Assembly (NCBI GenBank): GCA_028641055.1
Contig: CM054057.1
Coordinates: 329,312,482 to 329,376,481, forward strand
DNA: 64,000 bases
Source of the DNA: Alopecurus myosuroides
Lineage: Eukaryota; Streptophyta; Magnoliopsida; Poales; Poaceae
Reading direction: 5' to 3'
The notes below the pieces were generated by a model. The model searched no databases and was not told the DNA's origin. It worked only from the letters and a program-made list of their open reading frames with translations. Shown piece after piece: positions 11,901 to 21,250 of the stretch. Each line of letters opens with the position of its first letter. The stretch's first letter is position 1. The translations under genes were made by a program, and so were the position numbers.

Positions 11901-14604
11901 CGCGAGAGAGCACGCCTTTTTATATAAGGAGGGGAAAAACCCAGATAATTACAACATCCACAACAACACACCCACAGAACACACCCACACACGCCCTGAA
12001 GCCTACTCTCCCAGAATGCCTACCGCCTTCCACCTATTCGCTTTGGTCATAATTGCGTCAAGGACAAGGATTACGAGTCGATGAGTCGACCAGTCGTTCT
12101 GGAGGAGCGACGGCTAGACTAGTCGTGACTAGTCGCGACTCTTGTAGACTAGTCGACATGACTAAACAGTAGTATGTAGTATAAAATACCGAATTACATA
12201 GCTATTAGTAGTATAATACAAGCAATCAGGTGTGCAAATAAAATGTTGGAGGCAGGGCAGTGGGTAAAAACTATGCAATTTACGGGAAAAAGGACGCTCG
12301 ATCTAGGTTTCAAGCCAGGTCAAAGCAATATTGGGGGAAAATATGACATGTGGGGCCTTTTTTTTTAAGTCGATCGACTCAGAAGTTGTGACTAGTCACG
12401 ATTAGTCAGGACTAGCCGAACGAGTCGAGCGACTCGCCCAACTAGTCGAGTCGACAGTTCGAGTCGACCTCCAGGTAGCGATTCGTAGACTAGTCGTTGA
12501 CTAGTCGCGACTAGTCGAGCGACCCTTAATCAGAGGAGAGCCACCTCCGACCTGGAACCCCTGCTGAAAACTCTATTGTTTCTCTCCACCCAAATGGAGC
12601 GCAGCACCAAAAGCAGCAAAGCCCTGACCTTGGTCGCCACCTTCGCAGGCCAGAGCGAAGCCGCTGCCACCCACCACGCCTCCAACTCCTGGTCAGGCGT
12701 TAAGATTATGGGCATAAAACAAACCTAATTATGAAATTGCACGCCATGCTATAAGTAGTAGCTGTTCTATGTGAGTGTCATGGAGTATCCGTACATAACA
12801 GTATGGTTTCCGATATCATTCTATAGTTGATTGCAGCAAAGTTGCACACTGGAATTCGTAAAATAAGAGAGATCCTAAAGAAGTCCTAGAGTAAACCAAA
12901 TTAACTAGAGTCAGGACACTGTATAATCACACACTGAAACAACTAGATATTATTGTTGTTAGTAAATCAATAATTAATTATTCCCTCTGCCACCGTGGTA
13001 GGTATCCCAAGAAATAACTATAAAGAAGCATCACACCGATAACAAATTCTCAAACTTATTGACCAAAAATTAGTCAAAAGAGGGCACTGGCACGAGACAT
13101 GCACAAAAAATGAGCTAAGGGGCTTTAGACTGAGAACTCGAGTAGACCAGCCTTGATAAAGTAGTTCAGAAATCTCAAGTCCAAATTTTTGAGCCTCAAC
13201 CATGACAACATTTTGTTATGATTAACAGCTACTATTAACAAAAAAAAACTTAGTTCTCATCTGTGCGTAAATTTAGATGTGTGAAGTTATGTGACATGAT
13301 AGATGCATCTTGTATTGACGCCCTTAAAAAAAAAATCAGATTTCCTCATGAAATTGTGCATGTAATCTAGGATAATTTCACCATTCTTCCTAAAGGGGTG
13401 GGTGCACACAAGTCCCTCCTTCCCTAAGGCCTAAACCCACTTGCAACTTCGAAGTAACAGCGAAAGACACAATATAAAACCTTATTCGAGAATAGTATAC
13501 ACGGCTATACCAGGATGGCTAAACACATAAAACATTAGCTGAAGTTTAACATAACTTTCAACAAAACATATAATTAATTTACAACAAAAGGACCCATGTG
13601 TCCCATGTGTATGCATATGTTATAAATTATTCATTTAAAAATCTCATTTCCAAAATAAATAAATATAGGATACTGGAGATGACTGATAAATTTTACAAGA
13701 AATTCATCAAAAACAAATCTTGACACTTTTGCTTGCTGGCAATTGGCAAAATCTGAGCAGTTATTTCACACTACTATTAGTAGCTCACCAGTGTTCAAAT
13801 CTCTCACCCAGAAAGCGATGTTTTGTTGGCAAATCGAAGAAAAGCATACTAGAAGAGTTCAGAGAAGTTCCTTTTTTCTTTTCCTGAAATTACCATAACC
13901 AGCAAAACCACTGGAAGGGCTCTAGAAGCAAAGAAACACACTCCATGCAATCCTGCATTCTTCTACCCAAATCCCAACATCATCAATGCATCGTCTGCAC
14001 ACCCCCAAAATAAAAAAAACCCAAGAAATCATCCTCCACATTGTCCCTTCCAGCCTACTACATTGGAATTTCCCTTCCAAGAAAACCAAGCACAAAGGGG
14101 GAAAACCCATATCAGAACTACAGTCAGGCCAAGAAGCTGCTCAGACACATCCATAATGCCAAATAAGCAAAAACTGTGACCAAGAGATGATCTTAGGAAG
14201 GGGATGTATATTTTATAAAGAAAAGTCGGGAGGGGGAGGCTCACCGGCGACGCCGAGCAGACGTACGCCCAGCCCCTCGGCCCCTTCCACTCAACGTCAC
14301 ACGGTCCGCGCCCGCAAATGCACTGCTTCTCAGGAAAGGTCGGGGGCGCCAGCGCAACCGGCGGCGGCAGGCCCTGTGAGGGGCGTCGCTTGAGATCGTG
14401 TAGGCTCCGCTCCATCTCCTCTGCGGCGCGCAAGAGGAAGGCGTCGTCGTCATCATCCAGATTGCCGTCGCCGCCGTGGAAGTCGAGCTGCCGCCTCACG
14501 GGGAGGGGTGGCGCGTCAGAGAGCGCCGCCACCGCCGCTGCCGGAGATAACAAGCGGATGGGACAGGAAGCGACGCTCTCCGGGTAGGTGGTGGCGCTGC
14601 TCAT
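8914..14604 (-). CDS. Two-zinc-finger protein (GRF-type-like), three exons
   Basis: Exons on the minus strand: 14245-14604, 11216-11551 and 8914-9327, giving 369 residues. The start is the first ATG of the exon 1 frame (14604); upstream codons in that frame offer only GTG. Both donors and acceptors fit GT/AG (acceptors CTTTCAG and TTCTGCAG) and both introns are phase 0. Finger 1 (about residues 94-128) has CICGRGPC, then YVC, then KCKHSAYC. Finger 2 (about 206-238) has CKCRAGEC, then YYVC, then GQGACSHR. This C-x-C...C...Y-x-C...C layout resembles zf-GRF domains, which bind zinc and in some proteins single-stranded nucleic acid, but the G-R-x-F signature is missing. An acidic D run (residues 51-55), a 13-residue tandem repeat in exon 2 and a Pro-rich tail lie outside the fingers. 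The role is unknown. The frame is intact, so the gene is probably functional although both introns carry repeats. Confidence 0.75.
9405..9893. mobile_element. MITE-like inverted-repeat element in intron 2
   Basis: The left end (TTTCCCCCCTCAAACTATCC) and the reverse complement of the right end (ATTCCCCCTCAAAATATTAC) match imperfectly over roughly 35 bases, with no coding frame between. Size and position suggest a decayed MITE in intron 2 of the zinc-finger gene. Target duplications are not resolved, so the superfamily is open. Confidence 0.5.
10187..10339. repeat. Tandem duplication of about 75 bp in intron 2
   Basis: Two imperfect copies of a unit containing GAGTGCCTATACATACATT and ending GTGTGAACATAACTAGT lie next to each other, differing by a few bases and a short insertion in the second copy. 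It is intronic and looks like an ordinary replication or repair duplication. Confidence 0.75.
11312..11428 (-). repeat. Three tandem 39 bp coding repeats in exon 2
   Basis: Units start at 11312, 11351 and 11390 with a period of exactly 39 bp and encode three variants of a 13-residue unit around TPVIVSPQGAG between the two zinc fingers. The period keeps the frame. The linker is probably flexible and copy number may vary between accessions. Confidence 0.85.
11880..12697 (-). mobile_element. 5'-truncated LINE in intron 1 of the zinc-finger gene
   Basis: Flanked by an 8 bp direct repeat, CGTTAAGA (11872-11879 and 12698-12705). On the minus strand it ends in a poly(A) tail (plus T run about 11882-11892). 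The frame at about 12530-12697 includes SIWVERNNRVF, typical of the C-terminal part of plant L1-type ORF2 (zf-RVT region). The LINE is severely 5'-truncated and is itself interrupted by an inverted-repeat element at about 12066-12528. It lies in the same orientation as the host gene. Confidence 0.75.
12066..12528. mobile_element. hAT-like MITE rich in GACTAGTCG motifs, nested in the LINE
   Basis: Both ends are packed with variants of GACTAGTCG on both strands, and the left end pairs imperfectly with the reverse complement of the right end (TAAGGGTCGCTCGACTAG). Clustered subterminal motifs like this are typical of hAT elements, where the transposase binds them. There is no coding frame. The 8 bp target duplication expected for hAT is not visible, so exact ends are approximate. 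Confidence 0.55.
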
Positions 14605-15019
14605 TGTTGCCTCCCCCTTTGCTTCCACCCCTGTCACACCCGACTGGATTTAATCTCACCCTATGAAGAGACGGATTTATTCTTTTTCTCCGATTTTTGA
14701 GCCTGGAACAGACTCGATGGTTTCAACCCTCCCACAACACTTGACTATAAGACAACGTACAGTAGTCTTATCGGGTTAGTTCCACGGTTTCATCGGGTCG
14801 AAACCAAACTTTGAATAGGATTACAAAATATATGATCAAACTCACTATGGTTCACTCCATGACGATACCAATATAAAATATAATTTATTCATATTCAATG
14901 AAGTATTACGGATTACATAGAAGATAATTTTGAAATATGCACCTAAAAAACAAAACATATATAAAGATAGTTAACTCCTATTTGCAACGGAAGACATGCA
15001 AATTTTAGATGGCCAACTT
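14605..15019. other. Spacer between zinc-finger gene and SSL pseudogene
   Basis: Contains the 5' flank and presumed promoter of the zinc-finger gene and, at its right end, the 3' flank of the strictosidine-synthase-like pseudogene. It is AT-rich from about 14860. No further gene or repeat is recognised. Confidence 0.5.
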
Positions 15020-16042
15020 CTATTTGCGTGTAGCTACGCCAACATATGGTAGCTCGATGGTACCCATGTAGAATTTCCATTGTCCCTCTCCATTATTTCG
15101 GATGGTCTTACTCTCTTGGGGCCCCTCATCTCTTCGAGAATCTTGCCGTTGCCTCCGACCCTGACAGCGAGGAGATGGCTATCGACGCCGAAGGGCCGCT
15201 CATTCTTCTCGCCGTGCAGTGCCACCCAGTAGCCACCTCTCCTATCGGCCCTCACGTTGTCAGGGTAGCCCGGCAAGTCGGCAAAGGGCTCTGATGTGCC
15301 TGCTTTGGAGCCGCTGATCCAGTGCTTGAATAACTTGCATGGTCCGGTGGACGCGACCACGAGGTGTGTCCGGTCAGTACTAATCGAAACACCATTTGGG
15401 TACGCCATCCCGGTTTGGAGCACCCTGACATCTTCCGTCCGCGGGTCGTACATCATGAGACGGCCCGTTGCGTCGTGTGAGTTTGTTACCATCTCGTGTT
15501 GCGACCTGTCGTAGTTCATCGAACTATCGGTGAAATAGACTTGGCCAGTAATCTGGTCAACCTCAACCCCGTTGGTGAAACGGAAAGGGATACCATCAAT
15601 CTCGTTGACCAACACTGTGGCCTCCCCGCCACCGGGCCCGACCCGCATGAGCCCCTTGTAGGCGTCGGCCACATACAGGTTTCCGGTCTTGTGGTGGAAC
15701 TGCAGGCCCAGCGGCCGGCCGCAGAGGGTCTCCGGGTTAATCTCCGGACTGAGCTTGGCCGCCCTGCACGCCTCGGTGTTGAAATCGGGACCGTAGGTAT
15801 AGGTTGACCAGCCGAGCTCATCGCCGTTCCACTTGAGTACGCGTCCGTCGGAGACGCCGCAGTAAGGACCGTGGCCTTGGCCGTCAAAGGCGACGCTCTC
15901 TGCCCCAACCGCTCCGCCTGGTAGTGGTATGCGCCGGCTCTTGGTGGCGTCGAAGCTGGCGGCGGTGGCCGCCATGGCAGCAGGGGAGGAACAACATCAC
16001 CATGATGACTAGCGCGATGGTCACCTTGGCGAGGCGACTCAT
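15020..16042 (-). pseudogene. Strictosidine-synthase-like protein, two frameshifts
   Basis: The central frame (15034-15975) encodes a plant SSL beta-propeller: SFDATKSRRIPLPGGAVG, ESVAFDGQGHGP, CGRPLGLQFHHKTGNLYVAD, RFTNGVEVD, QVYFTDSS, DLPGYPDNVRAD. Two cysteines (in TEACRA and ETLCGRP) fit the family disulphide. At the 5' side a hydrophobic signal peptide starting MSRLAKVTIALVIMVML begins at 16042 but in another frame, so one base appears lost near 15969-15985. Near 15075 the frame slips again: the expected ending KFYMGTIELPYVGV is encoded one frame over and stops at 15020-15022, while the unshifted frame gives an unrelated tail. Relatives are secreted or vacuolar and most lack the Pictet-Spengler activity of true strictosidine synthase. 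Either a recent pseudogene or a sequence with two base errors; a start at the internal ATG (15975) would give a protein without signal peptide. Confidence 0.85.
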
Positions 16043-16154
16043 GTTGCACCCCATATCTTGATCTCTTGGTGGCTAAATCGATGTGATGATTGTCCTATGC
16101 GGTTTGCTTGAGGGTTTGTTTTGTGGAGAAAAAAAGACGTGTGCGCCTGTGCTC

Positions 16155-16160
16155 TTTATA
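16155..16160 (-). promoter_or_regulatory. TATA box of the SSL pseudogene
   Basis: The minus strand reads TGTATAAAGAGC, about 115 bases upstream of the signal-peptide ATG at 16042. Spacing and sequence are those of a normal plant TATA promoter, supporting 16042 as the original start. Confidence 0.6.
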
Positions 16161-16380
16161 CACGTCCCAGTTGATCCCCCTGACCGACTCGGTGCAGGCC
16201 AAGAGCCCAAGAACAACAAATATGAGCCAGGTTCGACCGCGTTCCAGGAAAACTACTTGTACTAGTTTCTGTTTTCCTCGTTGTCGGTGCAGGAGTCCGG
16301 TCCGACTTCCTTCCTACGATACTACTTGTACTAGTGTAGACACGGGTGCCACTGCCTTCGATCCAAGTTCGACTGAACGT

Positions 16381-16670
16381 GCAAACCAACTTGTGGTTGG
16401 ATGGTTAGGAGGGTGGTTGTAACCCCAGCCCACCAGAGTTCAAACCCCAGTTTTGACATCTGTGTGTTGCATTTAGGCGGAATATTCGTTCAGTGGGAGG
16501 CGACGTTCCCGTCGACAGCGAGGCGCCTGTGGTGACTTCGTCAATCTCAAGACCCGCCGACTCGGTCTCTCGGAGGTGCTCATAGGGGTAGGGTGTGCGT
16601 GTGTGCGTTCATAGGGGTGAGTGTATGCGCGTGTATATGAGCGATTGGGTTTGTACTGTGTTTCTAAAAA
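16381..16670 (+). mobile_element. tRNA-derived SINE (Au-like) with 16 bp TSD
   Basis: Flanked by perfect copies of AAGTTCGACTGAACGT (16365-16380 and 16671-16686). The head has a degenerate A box (TTGGATGGTTAGGAGGG) and a B box (GAGTTCAAACCCC, 16436-16448) of the pol III promoter; the tail ends TTTGTACTGTG plus a short A-rich run. The body with TTCATAGGGGTGAGTGTATG and GTGTATATGAGCG recalls the Au SINE of wheat relatives. It sits upstream of the SSL pseudogene and has no coding role. Confidence 0.85.
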
Positions 16671-16686
16671 AAGTTCGACTGAACGT

Positions 16687-17195
16687 ATTAGCATGACACG
16701 GACTCCGTGCTGATTTCCTTCCTACACGTACTAGTCTACCGAGTCTCCTCCAAGTTCGACTAAGAAACGAGTGCGATTGCCTTCCATCGGGTAAAAAAAA
16801 TCCGTTTCAGACGCTGCCAAGTGCATCAGCACAATCAGAAACCTGGTGCATCATGGATCCTGTAGGAGCACTCGTTTATTCCTGTGCTAAACAATGGCCT
16901 ATGCTGTTAGATGCAGGATAAAAATGTCTGGATATATCACTCCGGATGCCCTCCTATAACAAATAGTACAATTGCCACCAATCATGACTCTGCTAGCAGA
17001 TGATTTTTCACATCTGCCCTATTCAGCTGGAGGACTACATGGAAACCTTTTTGTACTACGTAAACTATGAAAGTCCAAAAGCCTCTTTAACAATCTTCAT
17101 CCCTCTCGATCATAAGTTTATGGGTGGAGAAACTCCTTGCATAGTGAAATGTGTACATCAGTTACATATACATACAACAGCGGGACAGACCAACC
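16687..17195. other. Spacer 3' of the SLX1-like gene
   Basis: The left part (about 16700-16790) is a degenerate copy of 16280-16370: both contain TTTCCTTCCTAC or similar, ACTAGT and CAAGTTCGACT. The right part should hold the 3' UTR of the minus-strand SLX1-like gene. Nothing else is recognised. Confidence 0.45.
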
Positions 17196-20100
17196 TCAGC
17201 TTGAGTGCCATTTGATATTGAGGTGGCTGCAATCCAGAAAGGATTTCACTCTGCTCAATGCAACTTCTCGGTGCTGCAGCACTGACTTCATTCCGGGCTC
17301 GCTCCTCTTTCGTGTCATCTTCTTCGAGATGTTCTTCCATCTCGATTCAAACTCACAGGCTGCAAGAAACACAAATTTCGGGTAAATTGATGGGGCATCG
17401 TGCTCAGTTCAATCTTGAACAGAGAAACGGTCATTTTCTTTTAACATGAAATGGCATTTGCATTTGGCAAGTATGTATATTACAAAGCACCCATTCCGTG
17501 ATAAAAATATCTAGAAAATTCGAACTTGTTGACCGCGTTAACATTTCAATATCCCTTTTGAGACAGTTCAAGCTGTACGTTGCCAAGGTTGCTGATGAAC
17601 AAAAGTCTCACTTTGCAAAAAGAAGATGTGAAAGTCCAAAGATGGTGTTTTTCGAAAAAAAATCAGAACGGGAGAAACGAGCAAACCTCTCCCGCTCCGC
17701 TCCCGTGTCGCTGCTAGCGGCGACACCGCGGCGCCCTCCGCCTCCCGCGACCCAGCCCCCCACCCTCCGGCCCCACCCCCGCCGCCGGCCGGAGCTGCTG
17801 GTCTCCAAAGGAGGCTGCTCTCCTCTCCAATATCCCATCTCCTGTAGCGTGGCATCCTGCTCTTGGGCGTCCCGGCGAGCGGCGCGAGTGAAACACGGCA
17901 CAGCAAGCCTCCCCTCTCCCCTCCGTGGTTGGCCTGAGCTCGCCCTGGTGTGCTCCGGCGTGGCAGGAGGGATCTGGGCGCAGCCAAGGTGCCAGATCTG
18001 GCCGGGTTCAGGTTGTGGGGGTGCTCCCGCTCATTTCTCCGGCGTGTGGGCTGGGTGCTTCTGGCCAGTGGCCGATCTACTGGTCGGCGTGGTGCTGGGC
18101 GGCACCTGGTGTCCGGTTCTTCTCGCGTCCTTGCTTCCTGGCAGTTTTGGGCGCCCCCTCCGATGGTGGATCCCCTGGTTCCCATATTTGCCGGTGGTCT
18201 TGTACTCGGTTGGATCGGTGGGGAGGTGTCGCCCTGACTCTCGGGCTGGTGGGCTGGTGGTCGCAGGGATTCACCACCTCTTTGCTCAGCCACCGACCTG
18301 CAGCGAATGTGTCGCTGCGGCTGGCGGTCTATGGCTTCGCAGATGGTGGCCATGGTGGTGACGTTGCTCCCTACCCAGGAGGCCGTCGTGGCTAAGTGTT
18401 GAGCCTCCTCTGTCTTGCTATCAGCGGCGGCGGGCGCTGCTCCTTCCGTTTGCTGGTGAGCTCCATGGTGTTGCAGATGGCGGCCATGGTGGCGGTGTGC
18501 TCCCGATGCAGGGTGAACCGTGGCAGTTGTGGTGGTGGTGGTGTCTCCTTGTCTGTTGCCCCTTTCAAGCATCAAATCCATGTCGTAGCTTTGTGCCATG
18601 CTTGTGTGGGTGGCTTGTGGAGTCCTCTCGGCTAGCTCGCCCTTCGGGCACACTCGACACAGGTGGGGTCGGTGTTGTGGCCCCGGCGACAGTATGGCCT
18701 TCGGGCTTCGAGTACGCCGGCGGCCCTCACATGCAGCGAGGTTGTTCCAGGCGAGGGCGCTCTTTGACGTATAGCAGGAGAAATCCCTTTCAAATCATGA
18801 TGCTCTTCGTCTACATCGTTGGCACACGGGTGCCGTGGCGTCGTCTCGGTTGTGCATAACCTTTCGACCTCACCCCGGACACTGGTGGTGTCGTGGCGTT
18901 GTGTGGTCTCGGATGTGCATCGCCTTTTGACTACGTCGACGACATAGTGTCGCGGTTTAGACTCGGCTGGCCGGGCCTTTCGATTGCGCCAGAGGTGCTC
19001 TTCTCTGTTTTGTGCCTCCTGCCGTCATGTCCAGCTCCTCCTGGTGGTCGATGTGCTTGGGTCTTGAAAGGTTTTGCTGCCTGCTGGTGGCTCTTCTTGT
19101 CAAGCAACAGCCTTTGGGTTTTTCCCAGAGTGACCTCCCATGTTTTCTTCCTTGTTGTGTGTTGGTGTGTGTTATTTTTGGTTATTCTCCTCTTTGTTTC
19201 TCTATGTAATTCTGATTCATTTGAATCCATCTTGTAATAGGCTGCAAAGCCTTATAGGCAGAAAATGAATACGATTCAGGTGGAGGGTTTTCTCCCTCCC
19301 CCGGTGACCATTCAAAAAAGAAAGATGGTGATTTGAAATTTTACAGGGTAATTGAAATTCCAAAGTAAAAAATAAGTGCCAGCAAAATTTTAACTTGCAA
19401 AACATAAAGTTGCATTAAAACTAGAGCATGGTATGCAATTCTAGAAACATCTCAGATTATGTTGTAAAAAGATGAGATTTTTACTTTACTAACCTTCACT
19501 TCTGTTGATGAAGCCTTCAACAAGGCATGCGAGATTCCACGGCCTTCCAGCAGAGGAGGATTTTGCACCACCTTTTAATTCCCCGTTATGTTGTCGCAAG
19601 CTGTAAAAAAAATGATCAACTTCTTAACAAATAATACAATGTATTTCAGGCCATAAGCCTGAGAATGACAGATTAGAAATTTCTACAAGCCAAGAGCATT
19701 ATTCAGTCTTTACCAAGGGAGCCTACTGCTCAGTTACTGGAAACAAAAAATCTGTGAAACCAACAGCAGTCGCCAAAGTTGGTGTTTGCAGTAGAATAGC
19801 AGAATCTTTCTCGAACTAGAACGAAATTTCAGTTTTTGCGAGAGGAATCAACCAAATAGAGGCATCAATTTAGGTCGAATCACGGTCCAAGATTCATCAG
19901 CCAACTGACTTGGACCTGAGGTTGAATCAGGCTAGAGACCAGGAGAGGGGAAAAGGAGGAGAGAGGAATCACCGGCGAGGGAAGTCCGTAGTGACGCCGA
20001 CGTATGTGCGGGGGACCTGAGATGAGGCGATGAGGTAGACGCACCACGCTGCAGCCTCCTTTTTCTTCTTGGCGGCCTCGGACGGTGGATCTCCGGACGC

Positions 20101-20205
20101 GGAAGCGGGCGAGGCCGATACCGAGGAAGGGTTGGCCTTGCAGGACTTGCGAGGGACGGCGGTGCGAGGAATTTTGGTGGCCCGGAAGGTGGCGGAGAGG
20201 CTCAT
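17196..20205 (-). CDS. SLX1: SLX1-type GIY-YIG structure-specific endonuclease, three exons
   Basis: Exons 19973-20205, 19494-19600 and 17196-17359 join in frame to 167 residues. An in-frame TGA lies just before the ATG at 20205, fixing the start. The GIY-YIG domain runs from about residue 54: VYLI (56-59) and YVG (68-70) replace the name-giving motifs, followed by RRLRQHN with the catalytic arginine, GGAK, RPWNLACLVEGF, and ACEFESRWK with the probable catalytic glutamate (E118). SLX1 with SLX4 cleaves Holliday junctions, flaps and other branched DNA. The N-terminal 50 residues are Ser-, Arg- and Lys-rich and could be an organelle transit peptide or a nuclear signal. The chain stops shortly after the nuclease fold, without the C-terminal RING/PHD-like zinc finger of yeast and animal SLX1. 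Intron 2 holds a retroelement. The nuclease assignment is firm; activity without the zinc finger is not shown. Confidence 0.85.
17648..19320 (+). mobile_element. Non-autonomous 1.67 kb retroelement in SLX1 intron
   Basis: Bounded by a 10 bp direct repeat AAAGATGGTG (17638-17647 and 19321-19330) and ending in a short A-rich tail. The body is GC-rich in its first half and T-rich later and contains no reverse transcriptase or other known domain; its long open frames reflect GC bias. The 3' end contains ATTCAGGTGG...CCCGGTGAC, close to the 3' end of the LINE fragment at 44710-44750. It is therefore probably an internally deleted LINE mobilised by the enzymes of such a LINE. It lies antisense to the host gene. 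Confidence 0.7.
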
Positions 20206-20435
20206 CTCTCACCTCGCCGGCGACGGTCTGGGGGTTGCTCGTCGGCGATGCGTTCATGGAGGAAATTTAGGAATGGGAGTATAGGGCCTGTAACTAATGG
20301 GCTTTCAAGGGCTTCTAATATCATGGGCTGGAACAAAAGGCGCGAGTAGGTTTGATAAAAAAAAGTTTTGATACAAAATGCTCCCTCAAATAAAAAGAAT
20401 AAGTTGGTCTAAAAGAGAACAAGTGAAAGCAGTTA
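20206..20435. promoter_or_regulatory. 5' flank of the SLX1-like gene
   Basis: GC-rich next to the start codon, AT-rich beyond 20330. It must hold the promoter of the minus-strand SLX1-like gene, but I see no clear TATA box. Confidence 0.4.
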
Positions 20436-20580
20436 CTCCCTCCGTTCACTAATGTAAGGCACTTTAGATATTTCAATATTGACTACATACATAGTAAAAT
20501 AAGTGAAAATATATAAGTAGTAAAATATGTCTAAATACAACCAAATAAAAAAAATGTCTTACATAAGTGAACCGAGGGAG
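20436..20580. mobile_element. Stowaway MITE, 145 bp, TA target duplication
   Basis: Starts CTCCCTCCGTTCACT and ends with its near inverse AGTGAACCGAGGGAG, flanked by TA on both sides (20434-20435, 20581-20582). Length, ends and TA duplication are diagnostic of Stowaway (Tc1/mariner). It lies about 230 bp upstream of the SLX1-like start codon. Confidence 0.93.
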
Positions 20581-20950
20581 TACAAAAAAGATAAAATAAA
20601 TAAAGGAAAATGTCACCTAGTAAAAAAAAATCATTTAATTTTGCGAGGAGAAGTTGTAATACAGCGTCACATGGTTGTGTTCGCAAGGCTCTCTCCACCG
20701 GTACTTTGAACTACTAGACGATATGCGCGCTTCGCCGTGCTGCTTGCCATGCGTTGTCACATGACACTCATGGGAAGATTATATTGACGGCTTGATCTGG
20801 ATGTAACACGTTGTTAGCGGTGCATTTTATCGGAGCAGGTAGATGCAAAACGATCAATGGTGTGATCTTCTTAGTCGCCAAGGCAGATTTGGGGAAAATA
20901 TCGTGGGTGGATCGGTAGTATGGACAAGGCGGTTTGGCAGCTGCACGAAT

Positions 20951-21250
20951 GGATCTCTGTCTTCATATTCCTGGAGAGGGCAGTGGGATTCTGTTGCTTT
21001 GTAGGAAGGTGTCTTCGGATGCTCTGTCTCACTGAATCCTGTGTGCATGTCATTTCCCTTTGTAGTGTTGTTACGGGATTTTGTAGGCCGGATCCGCTGT
21101 GGATTTCTGGCTTCATATTCCTGGAGAGGGCAGTGGGATTCTGTTGCGTTGTAGAAAGGTGTCATCGGATGCTCCGTCTCACTGAATCTTGTGTGCATGT
21201 CATTTCCCTTTGTAGTGTCGTTACGGGATTTTGTAGGCCGGATCCGCTGG
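20951..21250. repeat. Tandem duplication, 2 x 150 bp
   Basis: Units 20951-21100 and 21101-21250 have a period of exactly 150 bp (for example CTTCATATTCCTGGAGAGGG at 20961 and 21111) and differ at about ten positions. Because 150 is a multiple of three, frames stay open through both copies on both strands, producing 138-codon frames at 20920-21336 and 20854-21270. Neither resembles a known protein and no splice or promoter context is evident. Confidence 0.85.

Noticed and set aside
15516..16049. 177-codon minus frame overlapping the SSL start
   Set aside because: It is a shadow frame over the SSL coding region; the true signal peptide and propeller lie in the other two frames.
17568..18653. 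361-codon and 287-codon frames in the GC-rich region of the SLX1 intron
   Set aside because: They overlap on opposite strands, lie inside an insertion bounded by a 10 bp target duplication, and have low-complexity R/P/G composition. GC bias explains them.
20380..20400. CTCCCTC near 20381 as another Stowaway end
   Set aside because: The word occurs without the rest of the terminal repeat and without a partner at the proper distance.
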